A stretch of DNA of 64,000 nucleotides from Haladaptatus sp. QDMS2 (GTDB lineage Archaea > Halobacteriota > Halobacteria > Halobacteriales > Halococcaceae). The stretch covers positions 992,001 through 1,056,000 of the forward strand of contig NZ_CP119791.1 of NCBI RefSeq assembly GCF_029338295.1, in the 5' to 3' direction. The first letter of the stretch is position 1, and every line of letters starts with the position of its first letter. Made by a program: the position numbers and the translations under genes. The notes beneath the pieces were generated by a model, which did not search any database, was not told the DNA's origin, and saw only the letters and a list, made by a program, of their open reading frames with translations. Positions 17,497-25,884 of the stretch are shown piece by piece.

Positions 17497-18744
17497 ATGG
17501 ATTACGACCAGGTTCGCGAAGTCGACCCGGAGGTGGCAGCCGCCCTCGAAAACGAAGTCGAGCGCCAGCGTTCGACCCTCGAGATGATTGCCTCGGAGAA
17601 TCACGTCTCGGAGGCCGTCCTCGAAGCCCAGGGAAGCGCCCTCACGAACAAGTACGCAGAGGGGTATCCCGGTGCGCGCTACTACGCCGGCTGTGAGTAC
17701 GCAGACGTCGTCGAACAGCTCGCAATCGACCGCGCGAAAGAACTCTGGGGCGCAGAACACGTGAACGTCCAGCCACACAGCGGGACGCAGGCGAACATGG
17801 GCGTCTACCTCGCGATGCTCGAACCTGGCGACAAAATCCTCTCTCTCGAACTCTCCCACGGCGGCCACCTGAGTCACGGCCATCCGGCGAACTTCACGGG
17901 TAAGCTCTACGAAGTCGAACAGTACGAAGTCGACGAGGAATCCGGTTACCTCGATTACGATGGCATCGTGGAGAAAGCAAAGGAGTTCGACCCCGACATC
18001 ATCGTCTCCGGCTACTCCGCCTACCCTCGCGTCGTCGAATGGGAGAAGATTCAGGAAGCCGCAGACGAGGTGGACGCCTACCACCTCGCCGACATCGCCC
18101 ACATCACGGGTCTCGTCGCCGCTGGCGAACACCCTTCGCCCGTCGGCATCGCGGACTTCGTCACGGGTTCGACCCACAAGACCATCCGCGCGGGTCGCGG
18201 TGGCATCATCATGTGCGGAGAAGAGCACAAGAAAGCCATCAACTCGGCCGTCTTCCCTGGCAGTCAGGGCGGCCCACTGATGCACAACATCGCGGGCAAA
18301 GCCGTCGGCTTCAAGGAAGCCCTCCAGCCTGAGTTCAACGAGTACGCAGCTCAGACGGTGAAGAACGCGAAAGTGCTCGGCGAGACGCTCAAAGACCACG
18401 GCTTCTCGCTCGTCTCCGGCGGCACGGACAACCACCTTATCCTCATCGACCTGCGCCCGTCGCACCCCGACACGACTGGCGGCGACGCAGAGGAGGCCTT
18501 AGAAGAGGTCGGCATCGTCCTGAACAAGAACACGGTGCCGGGCGAGACTCGTTCGCCGTTCAACCCGAGTGGCATCCGCGCAGGTACGCCGCTTCTCACG
18601 ACCCGTGGCTTCGACGAAGAAGCGACCCGGAAAGTGGGCGACATCATCGCGAACGTTATCGACAACTACGACGACGATAGCGTGAAAGCGGAAGCCGCAG
18701 GCGAAGTCGCAGACCTCTGTGCGGAATTCCCGCTCTACGAATAA
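17497..18744 (+). CDS. glyA: Serine hydroxymethyltransferase
   Basis: A 415-residue PLP enzyme that interconverts serine and glycine while loading one-carbon units on folate. The PLP lysine is Lys228 in TGSTHKTIRAGRGG. The N-terminal ERQRSTLEMIASEN block, the HSGTQAN substrate loop and the C-terminal RSPFNPSGIRAGTP motif match GlyA closely. Length is typical. It is followed by a lipoprotein gene and then folD on the same strand, giving a folate one-carbon group. Confidence 0.97.
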   Translation: MDYDQVREVDPEVAAALENEVERQRSTLEMIASENHVSEAVLEAQGSALTNKYAEGYPGARYYAGCEYADVVEQLAIDRAKELWGAEHVNVQPHSGTQANMGVYLAMLEPGDKILSLELSHGGHLSHGHPANFTGKLYEVEQYEVDEESGYLDYDGIVEKAKEFDPDIIVSGYSAYPRVVEWEKIQEAADEVDAYHLADIAHITGLVAAGEHPSPVGIADFVTGSTHKTIRAGRGGIIMCGEEHKKAINSAVFPGSQGGPLMHNIAGKAVGFKEALQPEFNEYAAQTVKNAKVLGETLKDHGFSLVSGGTDNHLILIDLRPSHPDTTGGDAEEALEEVGIVLNKNTVPGETRSPFNPSGIRAGTPLLTTRGFDEEATRKVGDIIANVIDNYDDDSVKAEAAGEVADLCAEFPLYE

Positions 18745-18815
18745 CCTCGCTAGCTGGCTGATTTTCTGTTCGTGTGACCCGTACAGTGACAATCTCCGCG
18801 GCCCTACGATCCCCT

Positions 18816-19367
18816 GTGAACCGTCCCGATTCGAATGTCTCCCGCAGACGTGTGCTCACTGGAATTGCGGGGGCCATGGCGTTCCTCGCTGGGTGTACCA
18901 GCGACGGAACGGAGTCCGGCGCGACGACTGCCGGGAGCACCACGGCGGCGAATACGTCCGCGACGGAAGCGGAGACCACACAACGCATGATCCAAACCGA
19001 CGAACTCGACCTTCGCGAGGCGAACGTGATGGCCGTCGCCTTCGAGAAGACCGGTGAGACGACGTACCGATTCGACGTGACCCTCCTCCACGACGACGAC
19101 GGCGAGGACGGCTACGCGAACTGGTGGCAAGTCGAGACGCTCTCTGGCGAACAGTTGGGCCGGCGAGAACTCCTTCATGCTCACGGGACCCAGGAATTTA
19201 CGCGGGCTGCGAGCGTCGAGATTCCCGCTGACGTGACCCGTGTCGTCGTCCGCGGCCACGACCAGACCCACGGGTACGGTGGCCAGGCGATGGTCGTCGA
19301 TTTGGACACGGGCGAGATTGAATCGATAGACCAGGGGTCTGAGCCACGAGACTTCAGTGACGACTGA
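18816..19367 (+). CDS. Tat-exported lipoprotein of unknown function
   Basis: A protein of about 183 residues with a Tat lipoprotein signal: SRRRVLTG, a hydrophobic stretch, then the lipobox FLAGC. A Thr/Ser/Ala-rich linker follows, then a beta-rich acidic domain of about 120 residues (ANVMAVAFEKTG to VVRGHDQTHGYGGQ) with no recognised motif. The GTG at 18816 is chosen because it gives a short normal N-region; another in-frame GTG at 18774 would add 14 residues. It lies between glyA and folD, but nothing in it suggests a folate role. Confidence 0.75.
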   Translation: MNRPDSNVSRRRVLTGIAGAMAFLAGCTSDGTESGATTAGSTTAANTSATEAETTQRMIQTDELDLREANVMAVAFEKTGETTYRFDVTLLHDDDGEDGYANWWQVETLSGEQLGRRELLHAHGTQEFTRAASVEIPADVTRVVVRGHDQTHGYGGQAMVVDLDTGEIESIDQGSEPRDFSDD

Positions 19368-19460
19368 CGTATACATATGGGTGCATACATCTGGCTGAAT
19401 AAATCCACTTTTGGGCACAAACCCGAGCATTAATGAGGGTCGGAACCCGCAATTTCGATA

Positions 19461-20354
19461 ATGACCACGATCATCGACGGGAAAGCCGTCGCCGCGGAAA
19501 TCCGCGCAGACCTCGCCGCGAGTATCGAGACACTCGCAGACGCCGGCGTCACGCCCGGCCTCGCCACGGTTCTCATGAGCGACGATGGCGCGAGCGAAAC
19601 CTACGTCTCGATGAAACAGCGCGCCTGCGAGGAGGTCGGTATCGACGGCATCCACGTCGAAATCGACCCCGAAGCCCCCGCCGAGGAACTGTACCAGACC
19701 ATCGACGACCTGAACGCAGACCCGGAGGTTCACGGCATCCTCGTCCAGTTGCCGGTTCCAGACCACGTGGACAAACGTGAGGTCATCCGCCGCATCGACC
19801 CCGCCAAGGACGTAGACGGTTTCCACCCCGAGAACGTCGGCCGACTCGTCGCTGGCGACCCGCTGTTCAAACCCTGCACGCCCCACGGCGTCCAGAAACT
19901 GCTCGAAGCCACGGACGTGGACTCGGAGGGCAAGGACGTTGTCATCGTCGGACGCTCGGACATTGTCGGCAAACCGCTCGCGAACCTCCTCATTCAGAAA
20001 GCTGCTGGCGGCAACGCCACGGTCACCGTCTGTCACTCGCGGACGAAGGACCTCGCGGCGAAGACCAAGCAGGCGGACATCGTCATCGCCGCGGTTGGCG
20101 TCCCAGAACTCATCGATGGGTCGATGCTCAAGGAGGGCGTCACCGTCATCGACGTCGGCGTGAACAGGGTGGATGCCGACACGGAGAAGGGTTACAAACT
20201 AGTCGGCGACGTCGAGTTCGAGAGCGCGAAGGAGAAGGCGGCAGCCATCACCCCCGTCCCAGGCGGCGTCGGACCGATGACGATTGCGATGTTGCTCTAC
20301 AACACGGTCAAGAGTGCTGGACTCACACACGACGTGACGTTCGACCTGCCGTAG
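19461..20354 (+). CDS. folD: Bifunctional methylene-THF dehydrogenase / methenyl-THF cyclohydrolase
   Basis: A 297-residue enzyme that oxidises methylene-tetrahydrofolate with NAD(P) and hydrolyses the methenyl product to formyl-THF. The motif YVSMKQRACEEVGI contains the catalytic Tyr and Lys; the PLPDH-type segment appears as VQLPVPDHVDK; the nucleotide-binding VIVGRSDIVGKP and the C-terminal PVPGGVGPMTIAML are clear. With glyA upstream it handles serine-derived one-carbon units. Confidence 0.97.
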   Translation: MTTIIDGKAVAAEIRADLAASIETLADAGVTPGLATVLMSDDGASETYVSMKQRACEEVGIDGIHVEIDPEAPAEELYQTIDDLNADPEVHGILVQLPVPDHVDKREVIRRIDPAKDVDGFHPENVGRLVAGDPLFKPCTPHGVQKLLEATDVDSEGKDVVIVGRSDIVGKPLANLLIQKAAGGNATVTVCHSRTKDLAAKTKQADIVIAAVGVPELIDGSMLKEGVTVIDVGVNRVDADTEKGYKLVGDVEFESAKEKAAAITPVPGGVGPMTIAMLLYNTVKSAGLTHDVTFDLP

Positions 20355-20359
20355 CCGTT

Positions 20360-21070
20360 TCAGTCGATATTTTCGAGGCGATTTTGCGCCGCGGCGAGCG
20401 CCACCTCGTCGCCGTCCGTGAGGTACGCATGCAGTTCGTTTGCGACGGCGACGAGACGCTCTGCGTCGTCGGGGTCGATGTCTCCTTCGAGCGCACGAAC
20501 CCGCTTGACGTGTTCTGTGAGCGTCGAGAGAACCTGTTGAGCCGCCGGGTCGGGGTGGTCGTCCAGATAGGTACCGAGGTCTCGGCGGTAGGCCTTTACG
20601 GCCTCTGCGTAGGCGAGGCCACGAGCCTCGGTGAGCGTCTTTGGAACGTCGGACGCTGCGGGGCGCTCGCCGATGTCAGCGCCCTTGAGCAGCGACAGAA
20701 AGTAGAATTCCGCTTCGTCAGCGACGTCCATCGAGCGTCCCACGATGTCGGAGACGTGGAGGAGCTCCGTGGCAGCGAGATACGTGTCCGAGAGCGAGAG
20801 CAAGTCGCCACCGTTGATGAACCCGTGGCGATGGACGTACTTCCGACAGACCTCCTTCGCGGTGCGCGTGGCAGCGCGGAGGTCGTCTCGGGAGGCGAGG
20901 TCTCTCGCCTCCGTGAGGTCGAGGTTCGCCGTGCTCGCCGTGTGTCGCTTCGCATCTGCGACGCCGACGCTCTCGAGACTGCCACACGACGGACACTCGA
21001 TGCCCCCCGTCTCGTAGTACGACCACTGGGTGCCACACCGTTTGCACTCGCGCTCGCCGCGTACTTTCAT
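20360..21070 (-). CDS. Zinc-ribbon protein, haloarchaeal
   Basis: A 236-residue soluble protein. An N-terminal zinc ribbon uses CKRCG (about residues 9-13) and CPSCGS (about 25-30). The rest is predicted helical, with a repeating charged pattern and no catalytic motif. The ATG at 21070 is chosen because it starts just before the zinc ribbon; a longer in-frame reading upstream has no conserved character. It is convergent with folD with 5 bases between. Function unknown; the zinc ribbon suggests nucleic-acid or protein binding. Confidence 0.8.
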   Translation of the reverse strand: MKVRGERECKRCGTQWSYYETGGIECPSCGSLESVGVADAKRHTASTANLDLTEARDLASRDDLRAATRTAKEVCRKYVHRHGFINGGDLLSLSDTYLAATELLHVSDIVGRSMDVADEAEFYFLSLLKGADIGERPAASDVPKTLTEARGLAYAEAVKAYRRDLGTYLDDHPDPAAQQVLSTLTEHVKRVRALEGDIDPDDAERLVAVANELHAYLTDGDEVALAAAQNRLENID

Positions 21071-21166
21071 ACCCGTAGATTGGCGCCATGGCCCAAAACT
21101 TCCGTGGAAGGCGTGGTTTTCTTGAACGGCAGCCGTGAGTACCCCGAGCAACAGCGCTATTCAGGC

Positions 21167-21343
21167 CTACAGCCGACGCCGAAGCGTCACGAGTATGGCG
21201 AGAAGAGCCGCGCCCACGCCGAGCGTTACCGCGAGTGGGTCGCCGCCGGAGTCGAAACGCCAGCCGTAGACGAGAAAACCGACGAGTGCGACGACGAACG
21301 CGAGCAAGCCGAGTACGCGAAACCTGCCGTCCCCTGGTCCCAT
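21167..21343 (-). CDS. Small two-helix membrane protein
   Basis: A 58-residue protein consisting of two hydrophobic helices (about 9-28 and 36-54) joined by a short polar loop and ending in RRRL. The ATG at 21343 directly precedes a charged start, MGPGDGR. It lies between the zinc-ribbon and oxidoreductase genes on the same strand. No family is recognised. Confidence 0.6.
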   Translation of the reverse strand: MGPGDGRFRVLGLLAFVVALVGFLVYGWRFDSGGDPLAVTLGVGAALLAILVTLRRRL

Positions 21344-21395
21344 GGCGAACCGTTCGTCCGCCGAAAGGTAAAACGTGGTGGCAGGGAGAGACGTT

Positions 21396-22412
21396 TTATT
21401 CTGGCGTGACGACCAGTTTTCCGACCGCATTCCGATTCTGCATCGCGGCGAACGCTGCGCCGGTTTCTGCAAGTGGATAGGTGTCGTCGATTTCCGGTTC
21501 TAGTTCGCCAGCGGCCACGAGCGAAACGAGTCGTTCGAGGTCTCCCTGCGTCCCCATCGTGCTCCCGATGACGCGCTTGTGTCCGAGAAAGAGGTCAGGG
21601 ATGTCGATGTCGGAGGTGTTCCCCGCCGTTCGCCCACAAACGACCATCCGGCCGCCCCGGCGGAGCACGGAGAGGCCGAGGTCGGTGTAGGGGCCGCCGA
21701 GGTGGTTCAACACGGCATCGGGCGTGCCGATGGCCGAGACGGCCGATTCGAGTGCTTCGGGGTCGGTTCCCCGAATCGCGTGGTCGAGTCCGAGTTCGTC
21801 CAACTGGTCGAGTTTCTCCTGTGAGGAGGAGGTGCCGATAGACTGTGCGCCGAAGATTGCGGCGAGTTGCACGCCTGCGACGCCGACGCCGCCGGTCGCA
21901 CCGGGGATGAACACGAGGTCTCCGGGGCCGACTTCGGCGCGTTTGAGCATGTGGAAAGCAGTCATGTAGGCGGTCGGAATCGCGGCGGCCGTCGCCGTCT
22001 CCACGTTGTCCGGCAGTTCGACGAGTCGGTCCACCTCGACGAGCGCCTGTTCCGCCAGGCCACCGTGGTACAGCGAATACTGTTCACAGAGGTTTTCCGG
22101 TCCCTCGCGGCAGAACTGGCACGTCCCACAGGTTTCGTTCGGGCAGAGGACGACGCGGTCGCCGGGTTCGACGCTCGTTATGCCCTCGCCAACCTTACTG
22201 ACGACACCGGCTACGTCGAGGCCGCTTACGAATGGGAGGTCGTCGGCGTCGACCATCGCGGAGTCACCTTCGAGAATCCATAGGTCGTGGCGGTTGATGG
22301 CGCACGCTTCGACGTCGATGAGCGCTTCGCCCGGTCCTGGGACTGGAGACGGTCGTTCGACGATGCCCACGCCGTCCGACCCGACGAGTTCATTGAATGC
22401 TGCAACGCGCAT
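21396..22412 (-). CDS. Zinc-dependent alcohol dehydrogenase family (MDR) oxidoreductase
   Basis: A 338-residue medium-chain dehydrogenase/reductase. The GroES-like domain shows ACAINRHDLWIL and a structural zinc site CGTCQFCREGPENLC; the Rossmann domain has the nucleotide motif GATGGVGVAGVQLA at about 165-180. The N-terminus resembles quinone-oxidoreductase-like alcohol dehydrogenases, so the substrate class (alcohol, aldehyde or enone) is uncertain. A single-gene unit, divergent from the YeeE pair. Confidence 0.88.
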   Translation of the reverse strand: MRVAAFNELVGSDGVGIVERPSPVPGPGEALIDVEACAINRHDLWILEGDSAMVDADDLPFVSGLDVAGVVSKVGEGITSVEPGDRVVLCPNETCGTCQFCREGPENLCEQYSLYHGGLAEQALVEVDRLVELPDNVETATAAAIPTAYMTAFHMLKRAEVGPGDLVFIPGATGGVGVAGVQLAAIFGAQSIGTSSSQEKLDQLDELGLDHAIRGTDPEALESAVSAIGTPDAVLNHLGGPYTDLGLSVLRRGGRMVVCGRTAGNTSDIDIPDLFLGHKRVIGSTMGTQGDLERLVSLVAAGELEPEIDDTYPLAETGAAFAAMQNRNAVGKLVVTPE

Positions 22413-22553
22413 GCACTGAGCATACCGCTTCGCCCCCTTAGCCGTACGGGAGGAGACAATTTCTGGGCGTGGTCCGGTCGTGAGTTACTCGTGCATCTAC
22501 CCGTGTCAGCTATCTGTATGGGCCCGTAACAGCCCCTACCGAACACCGCATCC

Positions 22554-23051
22554 ATGTACGCACTTCAGCTCGCAGCAGACCTCGGCTCCCTCTTCCCGAG
22601 AGGCATCGTCCCCTACGCCCTCGGTGGCATCCTCATCGGTGTGGGCGTCGCCACCATCTACCTCGCGACCGGCATCCACGCCGGCGCGAGCACGTTCCTC
22701 GAATCGTCGCTGTCGTACGTCTCCGACCTGCAACCGTTCAACCGATTCGACTACGTCCAGTCGCGCGACTGGCGGGTCGTCTTCACGGTCGGAATCGTCC
22801 TCGGTGCGGCGGTCTATGCGCTGCTGTTTCAAGACGGCATCTGGGTCACGGGCGTCCAATGGTGGCGACTCCTCTTTGGCGGCGTGCTCATCGGCATCGG
22901 CACGCGCCTCGGCAAGGGCTGTACCTCCGGCCACGGCGTCTGCGGCGTCGGGTCGCGCTCACGGACCTCCATTACGAACGTCACCATCTTCCTGCTCGTG
23001 GCCATCGCCATCGCCCACCTCGTGCAGGCCGTGGGGGTGAGTCCGCCATGA
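22554..23051 (+). CDS. YeeE/YedE family transporter, N-terminal half protein
   Basis: A 165-residue membrane protein of the YeeE/YedE family, thought to bring thiosulfate-like sulfur compounds into the cell. It has four or five helices and the key cysteine motif GKGCTSGHGVCGVG near residues 120-135. In many bacteria the whole transporter is one polypeptide; here the second half is encoded next and overlaps by 4 bases, so the two should form one channel. Confidence 0.88.
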   Translation: MYALQLAADLGSLFPRGIVPYALGGILIGVGVATIYLATGIHAGASTFLESSLSYVSDLQPFNRFDYVQSRDWRVVFTVGIVLGAAVYALLFQDGIWVTGVQWWRLLFGGVLIGIGTRLGKGCTSGHGVCGVGSRSRTSITNVTIFLLVAIAIAHLVQAVGVSPP

Positions 23052-23500
23052 GCGACGAGCGTCACCCGCTGTTCATTCCCGTCATCTTCGTCGGCGGCCT
23101 CGTCTTCGGCTTCGGCCTCGCGCTCTCGAACATGGCGAAGCCCGAAGTCGTCCTCGACTTTCTCCTGCTCGACGACTTCGGCCTCCTGTTCGTGATGGGC
23201 GGGGCCGCCATCGTCTCCGGGCTAACCGTCGTTCTCGCCGTCCAGTTCCTGGGGAATGCCCCGCTCACCGGTCGAGCGTACACTCGCCGGGTGAAGGACA
23301 TGGACCGCGACGTAGTCGTCGGTGGCACCGTCTTCGGCGTCGGCTGGGGCCTTTCTGGTATCTGCCCCGGCGCTGGCTACGCGAGTCTCGGTATCGGGAA
23401 CTATCCCATCCTGCTGGCGTTCATCGGGATGTTCGTCGGCGCGTATCTCCAGGGCTACTGGAAGACGATTCGGAGCAGTGAGCAACCAGCGGGCGGGTAG
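23048..23500 (+). CDS. YeeE/YedE family transporter, C-terminal half protein (DUF6691)
   Basis: A 150-residue membrane partner of the preceding protein. It carries the second conserved cysteine signature, GLSGICPGAGYASLG, near residues 104-118, and four hydrophobic helices. The ATG lies inside the stop of the first gene (ATGA overlap), implying coupled translation. Together the halves supply the two cysteine sites of a YeeE-type sulfur-compound channel. Confidence 0.88.
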   Translation: MSDERHPLFIPVIFVGGLVFGFGLALSNMAKPEVVLDFLLLDDFGLLFVMGGAAIVSGLTVVLAVQFLGNAPLTGRAYTRRVKDMDRDVVVGGTVFGVGWGLSGICPGAGYASLGIGNYPILLAFIGMFVGAYLQGYWKTIRSSEQPAGG

Positions 23501-23528
23501 GCAGTCGAGAACTGTCCGACCGGCAGGA

Positions 23529-23534
23529 TTTATA
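23529..23534 (+). promoter_or_regulatory. TATA box before the gene at 23569
   Basis: TTTATA is centred 30 bases upstream of an ATG at 23562, which fits a leaderless start there. That ATG is in a different frame from the main protein that follows, which is why the box matters. Confidence 0.55.
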
Positions 23535-23568
23535 CGGGGTCCTCGCCTACGGGGGAATACAATGTCGA

Positions 23569-24054
23569 GTGAATCACTCACCTACGACGTTCCAGAGGAT
23601 ACTCGAAGTCGCCGTGAGGCGGCTGGTCGAGAAATTCTCCCGCGATGACACTGTTTCTGTGACGAGCACGCCGGAAGGCGCCGTCCTGCACGTAAATAAT
23701 GAACCGACTGTTCTAGACCGAGCGACAGCCAGCCGGCTGCGCGACGCGCTCCAGGAGGCGCTCACGGAGACCCGCGAGTACGTCTACACCTCGGGGACCT
23801 ACCGCGAGGATGGGTCGTACGTCGTCGCCCGGCGGGGCGCGAATTCGACCGGCCACAGTAAGGTGTTCGACACCTATCGCGAACTGGAACGACTCTACGA
23901 CCGACTCCCGGCGGAGTTCACCGCCGAAGACCTGAACCGGTCGGGGCTCACCGGCGGACGACGGCACATGCTCCTGCGACACTTCGTGGAGCATCCCAAC
24001 TTCGACTGCACGCTGGTCTCCCGACAGCCACTCACGGCGCGAAAACAGGGCTGA
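23569..24054 (+). CDS. Conserved haloarchaeal protein; N-terminus uncertain
   Basis: A protein of up to 161 residues, soluble and basic at its C-terminus, with alpha/beta character and an RDALQEALTETREYVYT helix; no known family. The start is unclear: a GTG at 23569 and another at 23614 are in frame. The promoter instead points to an ATG at 23562, one frame off, which opens a 28-codon frame ending at 23648. This may be a genuine frameshift near the 5' end, or a short overlapping leader. Codon use downstream is normal. Confidence 0.65.
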   Translation: MNHSPTTFQRILEVAVRRLVEKFSRDDTVSVTSTPEGAVLHVNNEPTVLDRATASRLRDALQEALTETREYVYTSGTYREDGSYVVARRGANSTGHSKVFDTYRELERLYDRLPAEFTAEDLNRSGLTGGRRHMLLRHFVEHPNFDCTLVSRQPLTARKQG

Positions 24055-24094
24055 CGGCGAACGCTTTTGCGCCTGCCAGCCGTGGGGTGACACC

Positions 24095-25024
24095 ATGACA
24101 CAACCACGGCCGTCCACCTTCTCTATCGTCGCGCGCGACCCGGACACGAACGCGGTCGGGGTCGCCGTCCACTCGAAGTTCATCAGCGTCGGCTCCGTCG
24201 TCCCGTTCGTCAGCGCGGATGCTGGAGCGATCGCCACGCAGAGCTTTGCGAACGTCGCCTATGGACCCGAGGGCCTCGATTTGCTGCGTGAGGGGCAGCC
24301 AGCAGAAGCCGTCGTCGAGCAACTGACCGCGACCGACGACGAGGCTGAATCCCGGCAGGTGGGCGTCGTCGGACAGGACGGTACCGTGGCGGCGTTCACG
24401 GGCGGCGAGTGCTTCGACTACGCGGGCGATTTGCAGGGGGAGAACTACTCGGTGCAGGGGAACATTCTCGTGAGCGAGGAGACGCTGACCGCGATGGCCA
24501 CGGTGATCGAGGAGACGGGGGGTGGCCTCCCGGAGAAACTGCTCGCCGCGCTGCACGCCGGGAACGACGCGGGCGGCGACAAGCGCGGCGAGCAGAGCGC
24601 CGCGCTGTACATCGCGAAGCCGGAAGGCGGCTACGACGGCAAGAACGACCGTTGGGTAGACGTGCGGGTGGACGACCACGAGACGCCAATCGACGAACTG
24701 GAGCGCATCTTCCGCCTGTACGACATCACGCTCCTCGCGCGGGAAGCGCCCGAAGAGACAGAGACACTGTCGGGCGAGACGGCCCGCGCCGTCGCCGAAA
24801 CGCTTGCAGACCTCGACCTCTACGACGGAACGCCGAGCGAGACGTTCGGCGAACCCGAGCGCAAGGCACTCGAACGCTTCCGCGGCATGAACAACTTCGA
24901 GAATCACGACCTCGTCGTCATCGAAGACGCACTCGCTCGCGGCTGGGACAAGGCGGGCGGCGAAGGCGAGACGCGACTCGTGGACGCCCTCTGGCACGGG
25001 CTCTCTCGACTCGACCGCGTGTAG
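24095..25024 (+). CDS. DUF1028 domain protein (Ntn-hydrolase-like)
   Basis: A 309-residue protein. The first 220 residues match DUF1028, starting STFSIVARDPDTNAVGVAVHSK and continuing with FVSADAGAIATQSFANV; the domain has an Ntn-hydrolase-like fold and has been suggested to act on peptides or as an acylase-like enzyme. The last 90 residues are helical and acidic, an extension that is common for the family. A TATA-like GCTTTTGC lies about 29 bases before the ATG. Activity is inference. Confidence 0.85.
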   Translation: MTQPRPSTFSIVARDPDTNAVGVAVHSKFISVGSVVPFVSADAGAIATQSFANVAYGPEGLDLLREGQPAEAVVEQLTATDDEAESRQVGVVGQDGTVAAFTGGECFDYAGDLQGENYSVQGNILVSEETLTAMATVIEETGGGLPEKLLAALHAGNDAGGDKRGEQSAALYIAKPEGGYDGKNDRWVDVRVDDHETPIDELERIFRLYDITLLAREAPEETETLSGETARAVAETLADLDLYDGTPSETFGEPERKALERFRGMNNFENHDLVVIEDALARGWDKAGGEGETRLVDALWHGLSRLDRV

Positions 25025-25062
25025 GCAGCAGTTTCTTTTGTGGGCCTGTGCTACGAAGCGAT

Positions 25063-25209
25063 ATGCGCTCTGAAGCGGAGATTCGCGAGCAGTACGAATT
25101 TCTCAAAGAAGAACTCGACGACGAGGATATGAACCACCAGGGGGTCAAACAGATGTTCACCTACTACAAGCGAGCACTCGGCTGGGTGCTCGAAGAGGAG
25201 TATATATAG
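25063..25209 (+). CDS. Small charged protein, 48 residues
   Basis: A short, highly charged, helical protein (REQYEFLKEELDDED, ending GWVLEEEYI). It has its own ATG 38 bases after the DUF1028 stop. Acidic composition and codon use support translation. It lies directly upstream of the candidate non-coding RNA. No family is recognised; it could be a small regulatory or stress protein. Confidence 0.6.
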   Translation: MRSEAEIREQYEFLKEELDDEDMNHQGVKQMFTYYKRALGWVLEEEYI

Positions 25210-25233
25210 GCTGTTCGGACCGGTTCCGGTATC

Positions 25234-25241
25234 TTTAAGTA
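25234..25241 (+). promoter_or_regulatory. TATA box of the candidate non-coding RNA
   Basis: The element TTTAAGTA is centred about 24-26 bases upstream of position 25261, exactly where a strong hairpin begins. No coding gene starts after it on this strand, so it most likely drives the non-coding RNA. Confidence 0.5.
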
Positions 25242-25259
25242 ATATTGCACGATTTATCC

Positions 25260-25358
25260 AGTTGACGCTTCGATTGGAGGGCCGAAGCGTCAGCGGGGAC
25301 CAATTCAGGGCGGCAAGCATACCCGGGGGCTGCTCCCTCGGGTGTTGCTTACCTTTTG
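25260..25358 (+). ncRNA. Candidate structured non-coding RNA, about 100 nt
   Basis: Hairpin 1 pairs 25261-25272 with 25283-25294 (12 pairs, one G-U) around a 10-base loop. Hairpin 2 is long: AAGCA (25315-25319) with TGCTT (25346-25350), ACCCG (25321-25325) with CGGGT (25339-25343), and an inner GGG/CCC. A CCTTTT tract (25352-25357) follows like a terminator. A TATA-like box sits at the right distance upstream. The span is intergenic between convergent coding genes and no reading frame fits it. No known RNA family was recognised. Confidence 0.6.
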
Positions 25359-25365
25359 AAAAATA

Positions 25366-25647
25366 CTACGAGATCGAGAGTGACGAGTCTTCGTCAGTCG
25401 CGCCTTCGTCCCACTCGAGTTCGAATTCGATACTGAGTTCGCCCTGCTTCGCGCCGCGAGACGTCTCACGCTCTGCTTTCACCTCGAACGTGACCCGCGC
25501 GGGCGGGTTCATCGTAACCGACTCGCCACCGGCGCTGAGCGAAAACTCTTCACCGGCATCGAGTTTGTCGGCCACCGTTCGCAGGTAGGCCGCGATTTCT
25601 TCTCGGGTCTGCTTCTGTTCTGACTTAAACAGCACTTCTTCTGGCAT
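25366..25647 (-). CDS. amphi-Trp domain-containing protein
   Basis: A 93-residue protein of the small amphi-Trp family common in haloarchaea. It starts PEEVLFKSEQKQTREEIAAY, with an amphipathic helix, then beta strands (EFSLSAGGESVTMNPP) and an acidic tail. The ATG at 25647 is chosen because homologues start at this Met and the upstream extension is low in conserved character. Function unknown; often near stress or small-protein genes. Confidence 0.8.
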   Translation of the reverse strand: MPEEVLFKSEQKQTREEIAAYLRTVADKLDAGEEFSLSAGGESVTMNPPARVTFEVKAERETSRGAKQGELSIEFELEWDEGATDEDSSLSIS

Positions 25648-25884
25648 CGAGGGGCTATACGTGCGGCGAGTCGATAAGTCCCGCGGATAGGATGGATTTC
25701 TGTCTTGATTCGTACACGACACTGACATTCTGCTGAACTCCCCATATATCCTGTCCGAACCTTTTCACCCACGCATCAGGAATCAAATAATTTCTCGAAT
25801 CGTTCCAAAACGCAAGAAGAAGAGCCGTATGTTCCGGGCATTCTCCACCCGATATGTTTATCCTGTTCGGCTCAATATGTCTGA

